A stretch of 64,000 bases of DNA, from assembly GCA_947650285.1 (NCBI GenBank), contig CANTFL010001475.1, positions 310,001 to 374,000 of the forward strand, read 5' to 3'. This DNA is from Hyaloperonospora brassicae (taxonomy: Eukaryota; Oomycota; Peronosporomycetes; Peronosporales; Peronosporaceae). Below are positions 20,172 through 29,669 of the stretch, piece after piece; within the stretch, counting starts at the first letter, position 1, and every line of letters starts with the position of its first letter. The notes beneath the pieces are model-generated. The model did not search any database, had not been told where the DNA came from, and saw only the letters and a list, made by a program, of their open reading frames with translations. Both the position numbers and the translations under genes were made by a program.

Positions 20172-22328
20172 CTTACTTGACGACGTACGAAAGGCATACG
20201 CAGAAGATAAGGATCTTTTGCGATTGATGGATCATCTGGTGAATCCATTCAGTAAATCCATGAGGGATTTACCGGCTTTTTACCGATCCTCCTCGGATCG
20301 GTATACGACACGCAACGGGTTGCTGTACTATACAGCTGTTGCCGACGACACGCCTCATGTCTTCGTACCCGCTCATGATGATTTGCGTTTACGCATCATG
20401 CATGAGTGTCACGATACCCCAACAAGCGGCCATAGTGGTAGAGAAACGACTTACCTCACGGTAAGTCGTGACTTTTACTGGCCCCGCCAGTATCAGTTTT
20501 TCCGCAAGTACATACGTGCTTGCGAGGTTTGTCAACGGGTGAAGCCTAGTCCTTCATCCCGTGCGCCATTGCAGCCTCTTCCTGTTCCGACAGAGTGCTG
20601 GCAGTCCGTTTCAATGGACTTCGTCTTCGGTTTTCCCGAAGACGCTCACAAGAATAATGGTATTCTTGTGTTTGTTGACCGATTCAGCAAGATGGTCCAT
20701 CTTGCTGCTGTCCCTGAGTCAATCAAGGCTCAAGGTTGTGCTCGTGTTTTTCTCGACACGGTCTTTAAACTCCACGGGTTACCCCGTGAACTCGTATCCG
20801 ACCGTGACCCTCGATTCACGGCGGAATTTTGGCAATCCGTGTTCCGTTCTCTCGGAACACGGTTGACGATGTCCACTTCTGACCATCCCGAGACAGATGG
20901 TCAGACGGAACGTGCGAACCGTATCCTTGAAGAGATTCTTCGAGGATACGTCCACTCGTTTTCGAGTTGGAGCGAATTCCTACCCATGGTGGAATTCGCC
21001 GTCAATAATTCGGTGCATGCTTCCACACAACACACACATTTTACATGAATGGTTTACGCCATCCACGTGTGCCCGCCCTTCTAGAGTGTAACTTTTGGAT
21101 AAGGAGGGGAGGGACTCGTTCGAGCAAAAACCGTTTTGGCTCTTGCTCATCACGTGTCGACGCTAACGTCGTCACGCATGATGCCGATGTCGATCAGGTC
21201 GACATCGATGAAGAAAATCACCATAATAATAGCGGCGATGCTATTACTGACTCGGATGGTGATGACGATGCTGGTATATTCAGCATCGTCAACGATTATG
21301 CCAGTGAGGAAGAAGACAGCCTCGCTGAAGAAGAGAGCAATCTCTTAGCAGTGCGCACGAAGCGCAATGAAAGACAAAACAAAGAGTCAGCAGAGAACTT
21401 CCTGCTGACTCGAGAGGCGGTAGTCCGTTTCGTTCAGGACTCCGTCGCAAATGCGGTGAACCGTCAGAAACGGAACGCAGACAAGAATGGAAGAGCAAAT
21501 GTTCTTTCATTTGAGGTTAATGACCTAGTACTACTTTCTACGGTAAACTTACCTGGACATGCATTCACTAGTGTCGGCAGTAGTAAACTACTGCCGAAGT
21601 ACATTGGGCCATTTCGAGTGGTGCATCGCAAGGGCAATGCATACACAATCGAATTGCCACGTAAGATGCGCACGCATCCTACGTTTTACGTGGGGAGGCT
21701 CAGGCCGTACTGTCAGTACGAGCCTTCTTCTTTCGATGAAGATAGCCCCCACGTTCAAGAACATCCATCAAGTTCTTGCGTTCGCGCTCCAGATGATCCG
21801 TCTGGTCGCGCAGATATGATACCTCGGAACTCAACCGAGAATTCTCACCGCGAGCTGTCGCCAGCTCGCCGAATAGGGAGCAGACATCCCCCTCGACCTG
21901 AAGCTGCGCTGTGGCATAATCGGCGCGATCGCTCGCCCGATCAGCCTCGTGATCCTTGCGATTCTTCCGCACGGTATCAGTCAAAGCGTAGCACCGGTCG
22001 CGCTCGTGCTTCAAGTCATCGCGCAATTCATCGATTGCGCGATCCATCTCGTAAGTGTCGAGATGGTTAACCGAATCATATGGAGGAGGTCTTTCCTCCT
22101 CCACCACATCCTTTGGTGGATTCTCACGGTGGTCAACGCTTTCTAGTGGAGCGTATCTTGAACCACCGTGACGATTCAGGATCAAGGACGAGCTACCTCG
22201 TCCAGTGGCAGGGGTATCCACCCTCTTGGAACAGCTGGGAGCCCCGCTCTCAGCTGTTGTTGGACGTTGAAGGTCTTGTCCGCCAGTATGACGAGACTCA
22301 TCCGATTGGTCCGAGGGACCATCGGTAA
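20172..22328 (+). pseudogene. G1 integrase with C-terminal chromodomain
   Basis: HHCC zinc motif (H-x-G-H ... CEVCQRVK, near 20410-20545). Catalytic D-D-E from SMDFVFGF, SDRDPRFTAEFW and the Glu in DGQTERANRILEE. An acidic insert (DANVVTHDADVDQVDIDEE region), a GPF/Y-type module (YIGPFRVVHRKGNAY) and a chromodomain (FLVERILNHRDDSG ... [17 protein letters not shown], 22140-22290) that usually guides integration to marked chromatin. Frame breaks occur near 21040, and a nonsense change (GAA to TAA) at about 22068 lies between the GPF/Y and chromodomain parts. The last 630 bp overlap the antisense gene. Confidence 0.87.
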
Positions 22329-23304
22329 ACACGCGCCCTAGGCGCTCGTAGACGGATTGCAAGTTTGCAACCGCGTCACGCATCTCAGCCGAGATGTGTG
22401 CCCTTCCCCAGGGCGAATTTAGGGAATACACATCCCTATGTGCACGCTGCGAGTTGTCAACACAACTCGCACAAGGATCTCCCCATGTGAGGCAAGGAAT
22501 GTCTGCCTCACTCGACAAACAGTGCAACAGGTACCTAGCACCGGGTGGCGTTCGCCTTTCGAACCTTAGACGTGTAGTCTCAAGTTTCTTGAGCCACCCT
22601 TCTCGTCCAAAATTCTTTACGTTTTGGACGAACGCGTTACACGCAGCCAAAAGTGAGGCCTTGTCACGCTTTTGGTTGCCGTTGTACCATCGATATCTAA
22701 GAAAGACATCGAGATAAAATTCTTCTTCAGTGCGAAATTTCTTCGCGCTAGAACTCAAGCCGTGAAGCCCAGTCGCATCGAATAAGGGTTTTCGATGGTG
22801 TTGGCTTGTCTCGTGAGACAAGCTATTGATGAGCCGTTCGAGCAAATGTCACGGCTTCAGCTCATCACGCTTCACAGCGGTACCCTTGTCGGTACCACGA
22901 TTGTCAGCATGACGATGGGTTGCACCATCGTCAAGTCGCCCGTGCGAAGGAGCACGAGCTGATTGCGGTGATGAGCAAACATACTCATCACCCGATTCGT
23001 CATCACTGCCGAACAGACTGTGTTGCAACTCACGAGTCCGTTCGTTTGGCATTGGCCTTGGCGAATACTGAGGCGTCGCCGGTGATCGAGACGCCCCTGG
23101 AATATTGCCCGAGTCAGACACGTCTGACTCGCCAGGGTAGATGACCTCAATGTCGGGTTCATCATGCGCACGCGGTGTTGTACCGCGTGCACCTGCAGCA
23201 CCTGTTGCTGCAGGCGAAGGAGGAGCAGCAGACGACGAATCGTCTGCCGCAGAGGCTGGCACAGCAGCGGGCTGCGCGGGTCTTGAGTCACCTCGCATAG
23301 ACAT
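21700..23304 (-). pseudogene. G1 antisense accessory gene (aORF), one nonsense change
   Basis: A frame of 535 codons on the strand opposite gag-pol, starting MSMRGDSRP about 130 bp from the 3' LTR and ending RTDSTA-stop inside pol. A single TGA (near 22846, where the other copies encode Trp) splits it into 151 and about 381 codons. The N-terminal 150 residues are acidic and Ser/Ala/Pro-rich. The middle part has a cysteine cluster C-x8-C-x6-C-x2-C (CLTWGDPCASC). The C-terminal 130 residues are Glu/Arg/Leu-rich with coiled-coil spacing. I do not recognise the family. Its position suggests transcription from the 3' LTR or the 130 bp beside it. Function unknown. Confidence 0.75.
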
Positions 23305-23435
23305 GTGAACTATGCGAGGTCAAGCGGAAAGTGAATGGAACGGACCCAACAAGTGCTCCCTGTCCCAATGGTGCCCAACGGGTGACCACCATATTTTCGA
23401 TAGTCACACGGTGACTATCAGTCAAGGGGGGGTGA

Positions 23436-23828
23436 TGTAACGGGGCAGCCCGTTACATGGAATTGTCACTTGAGAGATAATGACAATAAAGAATATTATG
23501 TTGAATATTCTTTGAACAATATCACCAATGGTGGTGATATTGAAGGGTCGACCAAAGAGTCTGTTCATTGGTTGATATCTTGATGATATCAACCCACCAA
23601 TCGCCGCAAGACGCGCGCAACGAGTGGTGAGTAGACGTCGTCATACACTCAGTTAGATTAGTATAATTAAGTTAAGTCAAACAGAGAGAGAGTAGTTAAA
23701 AGACTTAATTATATTAATACAACAGTTCTACTTTTTCCTTATCTACGCTTCCTCGTTTGCCTCGTGTACGTCTGTCGGGCGCACCGATACCCTTGCGTTA
23801 ATTTCACGCAAGGGTGTGCCCCGTTACA
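23436..23828 (+). repeat. G1 3' LTR
   Basis: 393 bp, preceded by the polypurine tract AAGGGGGGG. Very similar to the 5' LTR with scattered substitutions and small indels, including the TTGTCACT/AATGACAA stem (23463-23486), which carries a C-A mismatch. Confidence 0.92.
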
Positions 23829-23946
23829 GTCTAGGTGTTCTAACAATTCCTTCTTTGCCAGCCTCATCCTTGCGTTGAACTCCCATACGAAGTAGTTGTC
23901 TTCACGAAGGATGTCGCCCGCGTCCGGCGTGTTTGGGCTCATAACC
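23829..23946 (-). mobile_element. Copia gag N-terminus fragment cut by G1
   Basis: ATG at 23942 opens MSPNTPDAGDILREDNY, then VWEFNARMRLAKKELLEHL, the NYxxW...R pattern of Copia-type gag N-termini. It stops exactly at the G1 junction. The start codon sits in GGTTATGAGCCC (23935-23946), a Copia-type primer-binding site matching the initiator-tRNA anticodon arm; the same site occurs in the complete Copia element. An LTR could lie upstream (to about 24127, TGTAACGATGGG on the minus strand), but its edges are unclear. The sequence left of G1 does not obviously continue the gag. Confidence 0.6.
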
Positions 23947-26461
23947 TTTTAACCTTTGGCAGCAGCCAAGGACGATGTAGGGTAAAAACGCTAAGAAGAA
24001 GGTAAAATAGAAAGTGAATTATTATCTAGCTAGGTCCTTAGTTCGTCTCGTTATAAAACTCTAAGCCTATCGATAACGACTCTGCGTGTTAGTTGCAAAA
24101 CGATCAGCCGATCCCATCGTTACACTCAATCATGCAGCTTCGTCCTTGCTATGTGGTCACTAGTACCCCATACAACAACATTACCAATAAATGTACGGTT
24201 GTTTGGTAGTAAAGGGTACGGGCAACGTAGACAGTCCCGGACCTTTGAGTCGATTCATATTGCCTCCGGCAGGTCTACTCGACTACCACTTGTTCAAGGA
24301 TCCTGCACTATCGTTGTGCGGAAACATCGCTGGCCCTAGTACGATGTTTCGTGTCAGTGTGTCATGCGGTCCATCTGTAGCCATCATAAGGACAATCGGT
24401 TCTGTGACCCATCCGTTTGCCGTCGGATAGTGTACCCTTTTTTGGCTTTAGATGTAGTTATGCTACGCACTTTCGAGAACGTTCCGATCAGGCTCAGTCT
24501 TTCACAGAACCTGCTTTGCGCGACTCTCGCAGGCAGACGCCCTACAGTACATTGCGCATCGCATTGAGTTTGCCTCGACAAATCAGTGCTCGTTCTGCAT
24601 AGAGCAAACCTTTCTGTGCGGACCTTGCTTCGCGGCTTGTTCTTGAACGTATGTGCGTCACCTCGGTTCGCATCTGTACTAGTTACTGCCTGCGCTTGCC
24701 TTGCTCCTTATACAGTCTCATTTCCTATAAATGGTGATTACCCTGTGGCTAATAATTAGAAAGTCTCAGCCGTCAGCGCCTTCATACTACGCTGACTCCG
24801 TTCTCTTTGACCATGCCGCAACTTGAATCAGTTTTGCTCAGTACTTGATGCGAATAATTTCTCTTCTGATTGTACTTCACGACCCGATTGCGTATTCAAT
24901 GGTATAGTATCCTTCTCGATCCTTATGAAGGCATGCACGACGGCATGTGTAACGTACATCACTGCAAGAGCGATAGAAAAAGCAGCTGGTGAATCTTGGT
25001 CTGATCTGGCTAGATAAAGTCTCACCGCATCTGATGCTCTCTCCGAACTCGTTGCATTCAGATTTCAAAACTTTGTGGAGGGAAAGAAAGGAGGGGGTAC
25101 GTCGGCAGGATTATCATCGATAACGATTTAATTGACCGGTACGCGGATCGTAGCAAGCAAGAGGAATGTCACCACTTCAACATGACGAAACAACCACACC
25201 AAGACAAGATTCTACCCAAAGCTTCTTGCGCCCCCGCCCCGGCTGTCTACAAGGTACTTTAGCTGCTGACTTCTGATAGGTTCGTCTCGTGTCCGAAGGC
25301 ATGATACAGCTTTTCCTACGCTTTTCCATGTGGTTGGGGATTTGTGGCAGTTCAATCGTGCGCTGGATCAACGCTTCTACAATACAAATGGTCCGTCGCG
25401 CATGACGGTAGACATAAAGCATGCCTTTGTATTATCACAGCCTTCCTCGCCCCAAAAGTCGACCCGTACGATGGATGTCAGTGTCATCCCGATAGTTAAG
25501 GCGCGATACCGCCACTACCATTTCCGATGTGATCGGTTGTGACAAGAAAAGTCGTCCAAAACGCAACTGTCATGCGCTAGCCAGTAGCTGCTTCGATTCA
25601 GACCCCGTTCATTGTCGTTGTCGAACTCACTTGCACCGCATGCATCTGCTCCCCAAGCCTTCTTTCTCTTTATGCGACACGAAGATGGAGAGGGGCGACG
25701 ACGATCAACAGAGGCGAAGAATCAGCTGGAGCAGAATCGAGTAGCTGAGCGTAAGAAGCTGTGTTTGTACGCCCGAACGACTTTAATGCTTCCTGATCGC
25801 ATCGAAGAGGATGGCGTACTCAGTCGGTTGGCACTCGTCGCTAAAAGGCTCAGTAGAGCTGAGAGAGCACCTAACTGTGTGGTAGTTGCGGTTCCCTGCT
25901 TGATGAATACCAGAAATGTCATTGGGCTGCTAATGGAATCTGCGTCTCGACATTTGCACCGCACATAGCACCCTATCCCTTCTCAACTTGCGCCCGTAAT
26001 CTTTCCCCGATAGACGATGTTGTCAATGACAATAGTGTAGTACTTCTAGCAAGTACCCTTTTGTGCTGCTACGAGCTGTATTTGAAAGCATCTCCTCCCA
26101 ATCAGTTTCGCGTTCATTCTGGCTGTTACGAACAACTCGTAACTTGTGAGCGATAGCACGAGCCCAGTGGACGTCAAAGTTGGACAACTTATTGAAGGCT
26201 AAGAGCTACTGGAATACAGATGATCGAAGGGGAAGACTCACTACACTGCAAAGTTCAACATGGCAGAAAAAATCAGGGATCAGATGTGACACGGGCACCA
26301 GATGTGACAGGGGCACTAGATGTGACGCTGGACCCGGCGACCAGATTGTGATGTCAAGAGTATGGCCACTGCCTAGGGTGGCTTACACGCTGGGCCCGAA
26401 AGGCTTCGCCGCCGACGTCTCTCTCATTCCACAAGTTGTCCGGTAACTGTCAAGCACGATC
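23947..26461. other. Mostly no gene recognised
   Basis: Contains short frames (24191-24430, 25612-25968 on plus) without motifs. A short repeated block (CAGATGTGACACGGGCAC and variants) lies at 26281-26325. The upstream region of the effector candidate is at the right end. Confidence 0.45.
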
Positions 26462-26968
26462 ATGCAGCTACTGACGTGCACACTCACAGCCGTCGTCGTC
26501 ATCCTGTCGAGATCGGCTGGAGCGACGACACCAACGAGCGATGACGGAGTTACCGATCCTGCTTTTGACTCGCGTGGTGTTCCATCTCCTTCAGAGAGAA
26601 GTATGTCCGTCGGGTCGGTACATGCTGAGTCACATGACCGAGATATGGACACGAAGGACCTTGACTGGCAAGACGGCGATGAACGAGGAATCAGGCAAAT
26701 ATTTTGGAATATACTGGGCCGAGGGGAAGAAGCGCTGCCCAGGGTGTTCAAGGCGAATGGTGTTGATCCAGCAGTCTTGCCCGAGCAGCATTCCGGTCAG
26801 CTAGAGATGGTTCGTGGCATCCCTTCGCGGCTACGGAAGTGGGCCAACACTTTCCCAGCGAAGAAACAGCATGCTAACCTATACGCCGACGACGCTGAAG
26901 AAGCTAAAAGGTTGAATCTGATGGAAAGGGGTGAAGTGCAACCTGGTCAGCCATCGCCACCGAGGTAA
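26462..26968 (+). CDS. Secreted RxLR-effector-like protein (candidate)
   Basis: 168 residues in one exon. The N-terminus is a convincing signal peptide: MQLLTCTLTAVVVIL hydrophobic core, probable cleavage after SAGA (about residue 21). An acidic, Ser-rich stretch follows, then DGDERG, which resembles the dEER motif. A short helical C-terminal part follows (FWNILGRGEEALPRVFKANG, then PSRLRKWANTF). No canonical RxLR is present; SERSMS or SRLRK could be degenerate forms. This architecture and the isolation between transposons match oomycete host-targeted effectors. No introns are needed, although AGGTAAGC at the stop could act as a donor. Alternative: a chance ORF with a hydrophobic start. Target unknown. 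Confidence 0.55.
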   Translation: MQLLTCTLTAVVVILSRSAGATTPTSDDGVTDPAFDSRGVPSPSERSMSVGSVHAESHDRDMDTKDLDWQDGDERGIRQIFWNILGRGEEALPRVFKANGVDPAVLPEQHSGQLEMVRGIPSRLRKWANTFPAKKQHANLYADDAEEAKRLNLMERGEVQPGQPSPPR

Positions 26969-27970
26969 GCATCGGGTGGAGGTTACGGGACGCCGATCGC
27001 AGGGTACCTCGACCAGCGCAGTTGGTGTTGCAGGAGTGGTCGCCAAAGTTTTACGGGTGGCTCGATTCAAGACTAAGCCCTGTTCGAGTCCACCATGTGA
27101 GCCTATTGGCGTGGAAACAGAACCTTCAAGGAGCGCTACAAAAAAAATGATCCGGCCCCTCGACCATCGCTATCTGGTCACACGGCTTGCATGTGTCGTC
27201 ATGTGCAAGTCGAAGGATAAAGTCTTAAGCGGCGGGACAACGTTGTCTTTAGGTGTTAAGGAAGGATGCCTTTCAAAGAGAACAAACGAGCACATAACCC
27301 ACGCCATTTGTAGATCATTGATGCACCAGTGGCGCTCCATCTCGTGCGTTGAGCGTTTGCTTTACTTCACTTGACTGATTCAGGGAAAAAATCGTCTAAA
27401 AGATCAGGCATCTATCTCGCCGCCAAGCTGTGGACCAGTCTTCTTTGAGATGGCAACGGCATCTGATGGAAACAAAATGCACTTTCGTACTTCGCTGTTT
27501 CGACGTTCTGTGTGATATAGTAGAATGGAAACCAAGCGCGCAGCAAGAAAGGATCATCCGGGTAGGTCAAGTCTTCTTGAGATACATTGGGTATATTGTG
27601 GTCCCACGTAGCACTCGTAGACGACTCAAGACAGAGTGGATACACTGTCGTCCGAGGAAGCACTAATGTAGAACGTACTATTCACCAGCTGACAAACAAC
27701 GGAGCAACAACAATACGGTAATGTTGACTTGCATGACACTCACTTTCTTTCCGTGGTACTTGATCAAGCGAATGGCTCACAATGAACTAGCTTCGCTCGA
27801 CGGCAGAAAAAGCTCCTGGCTCTTCCCTTCGTCAAAATCCAATGACGTCGTCGATCGCGCTTTGTTGTTGTCGTGGAGAGGTAAGATCAGCCGACGTTGT
27901 CTGTTTCTCTTTCTTCTCTTATTTATCTCTCCGACATGCTAGCCACACGAACACGTTGCTTCGTCACACA
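26969..27970. other. No gene recognised
   Basis: Between the effector candidate and the Copia element. A minus frame at 27412-27663 and plus frames around 26931-27374 lack motifs. The left target-site copy of the Copia element (ACAGC) is at 27971-27975. Confidence 0.45.
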
Positions 27971-27975
27971 ACAGC

Positions 27976-28181
27976 TGTTGGAAGTGGAGGTCGAAGTTCG
28001 TGGTTTCGATTAGCGCCAGCCGTCATTCTAGTCAGAGATATTCAGAGCAAGATGGTAGTAGACAGTTTGTTCAGCAACCATCTGTCGTTGAGAACGAGTG
28101 GCTAGGAGGCAGACAAGAGAAAACTGGTAAGAAGGAACACAGAATCGAATTGTCCTTCTACTGCGCATACTACTTCCTACA
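27976..28181 (+). repeat. Copia 5' LTR
   Basis: 206 bp, TGTTGGAAGT ... ACTTCCTACA, with terminal inverted bases TGT/ACA. Confidence 0.95.
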
Positions 28182-28193
28182 GGTTATGAGCCC
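28182..28193 (+). other. Copia primer-binding site overlapping the gag start
   Basis: GGTTATGAGCCC begins directly after the LTR. It is complementary to the anticodon stem-loop of an initiator-Met tRNA (internal or half-tRNA priming, as known for Copia). The ATG inside it is the gag start codon. Confidence 0.7.
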
Positions 28194-29667
28194 AGTGGCT
28201 AGGGAAACTGAAGCGACCCCCGAGACACCAGAAGGTGTCGCGCGAGCTGCGCCAGGGCGTGTCTCTCCAGCGCGTGTGCCCTCGTCGGTGAACACGCCGG
28301 GAGCCTTCGAAGTACCGCCCGCTCGCGAAAGTAGCGAGGCAACAGACGACAAGATCCTCGCGGCCTTCGCCGCAGTGACCGACCGCCTGTCGAGGCTCGA
28401 GTCTTCGCAGCGCGTCCGGGACGAAGATGAGAGGATGCTTGGAGCTGTCGAGAGCGGCATGTTTGCATACAAGCTTGGAGCGAACATGCGTGGACGCCCC
28501 ATGACCATCGACGCGCTTAAGTTGCTGGAGGAGAAACCAGCAGCACCTCGCGCGCGCGAGCGCTGGCCAGATAACGGCGAGTCGATGTTCGCCTCTCTCG
28601 CGCCGCCGCGTGGACAGCCGTCCGCTCGGCATCGCATACCGGAACGATCGGCCGAGCCCATGGCCGCGCCGCGTCAAGAAGAGATGCCACCTGCGACACA
28701 CACGGCAGCAGCGATTGGAAACTACGGAATGCCGAGCGCTGGTCAGAGAAAGCTAAACATTCGCAAGTTCGATGGGATGGAGCTCTACAAAAGGCTCGGG
28801 AGCGATTTCTTTGACTGGGGACGCACCTTTATGCGCGCTGTGAGTCTCGCTGAGGCGTCTTGCGGCTTCTCGTTGACGGAGGATGTGAAGGTGGACCTAC
28901 TCGGGTATTTCTTGGCTGGTACGGCGGAGCGCTACTACCACAAACAGGTAGACACTTGGTGGGTGCAGCAGCCAAGACTCGAGCACGTCATGGAGCAGCT
29001 GCACCTGACGTTCAAGACGACCATCACGGCGGGTCAGGCCATGAAGCTATTCATGGCAAGGAAAGATGCGCGACGCACCTGGGCTGAGCACTTTCTTTAC
29101 ATGGTGTCTGTCAGCGACGCGCGCAGTGGCGCCGACTCGCTTGTGCTTGACAACATCGTCCATCACGCGTCGCCAGACCTGATGAATGTCATGCGCGCTA
29201 AGTACGATCCGACGCGATCCGACTACCTGCGCCACGCTGAGGAATTGGCGCCCTTTTTGCAGTCTATCGAGCTCGGCAGTGGCGCGGTTGGCCGCGAAGT
29301 CGTTGCGGCGCATGTCGAGACAAAGCGTCAAGACACGCGAACGTGTTTCCGCTGCGGCAGGGCAGGGCATGTCGTTTCAAAATGCAAGGCAAGAGTTGTG
29401 TTTGATGATGAGACGAGAAAGGCGAGTGGCAGCGGCGATAAGGTGCTTGCGCTCATGGAGAAAGGGTCAGCGGCTCCCACGATAGAAGCCAAAAGCAAGA
29501 AGAAAAAGAAATCGCAAGGGCAAGGTTTTCGTGCTAATAGAGTGCGAGCTGTGAACTACGCGGGCGAATTCGTGCTAGCTGCAAATGATGCGATTGGCAT
29601 CGATCGAGGCGACTGGATACTTGACAGTGGCGCGAGCAGGCACCTCGTGAATGATCGTCGCTGCTGA
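28186..29667 (+). CDS. Copia gag and protease start
   Basis: Open from the ATG within the primer-binding site for 493 codons. A Pro/Ala/Glu-rich N-terminus, capsid-like helical part (about 190-370), CCHC knuckle CFRCGRAGHVVSKC near residue 390, and the protease active site WILDSGASRH at the end. The frame then closes (NDRRC-stop) while the protease should continue, so a frameshift at about 29660 separates gag-protease from the rest. Confidence 0.88.
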   Translation: MSPVARETEATPETPEGVARAAPGRVSPARVPSSVNTPGAFEVPPARESSEATDDKILAAFAAVTDRLSRLESSQRVRDEDERMLGAVESGMFAYKLGANMRGRPMTIDALKLLEEKPAAPRARERWPDNGESMFASLAPPRGQPSARHRIPERSAEPMAAPRQEEMPPATHTAAAIGNYGMPSAGQRKLNIRKFDGMELYKRLGSDFFDWGRTFMRAVSLAEASCGFSLTEDVKVDLLGYFLAGTAERYYHKQVDTWWVQQPRLEHVMEQLHLTFKTTITAGQAMKLFMARKDARRTWAEHFLYMVSVSDARSGADSLVLDNIVHHASPDLMNVMRAKYDPTRSDYLRHAEELAPFLQSIELGSGAVGREVVAAHVETKRQDTRTCFRCGRAGHVVSKCKARVVFDDETRKASGSGDKVLALMEKGSAAPTIEAKSKKKKKSQGQGFRANRVRAVNYAGEFVLAANDAIGIDRGDWILDSGASRHLVNDRRC

Positions 29668-29669
29668 TC

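Larger units (their letters stand above)
15834..23828 (+). mobile_element. Ty3/Gypsy chromovirus copy G1
   Basis: 7995 bp: 5' LTR, primer-binding region starting TGGTAGCAC two bases after the LTR, gag, protease, reverse transcriptase, RNase H, integrase, chromodomain, an antisense gene, a polypurine tract (23424-23432), 3' LTR. Flanks are CTCTA on the left and GTCTA on the right, a 5-bp target duplication with one mismatch. Sense genes are broken by several nonsense and frameshift changes. The whole element is tiled with short inverted repeats (see findings). The right flank is a Copia gag fragment, so G1 is nested among other elements. Confidence 0.92.

Noticed and set aside
15862..23828. 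Reading the dense hairpins as CRISPR-like or terminator arrays
   Set aside because: There is no repeated spacer/repeat unit; each stem has a different sequence. The context is a eukaryotic retrotransposon, so neither applies.
27412..27663. 83-codon minus frame with an aromatic-rich segment
   Set aside because: Superficial resemblance to membrane proteins only; short, no start or splice context.
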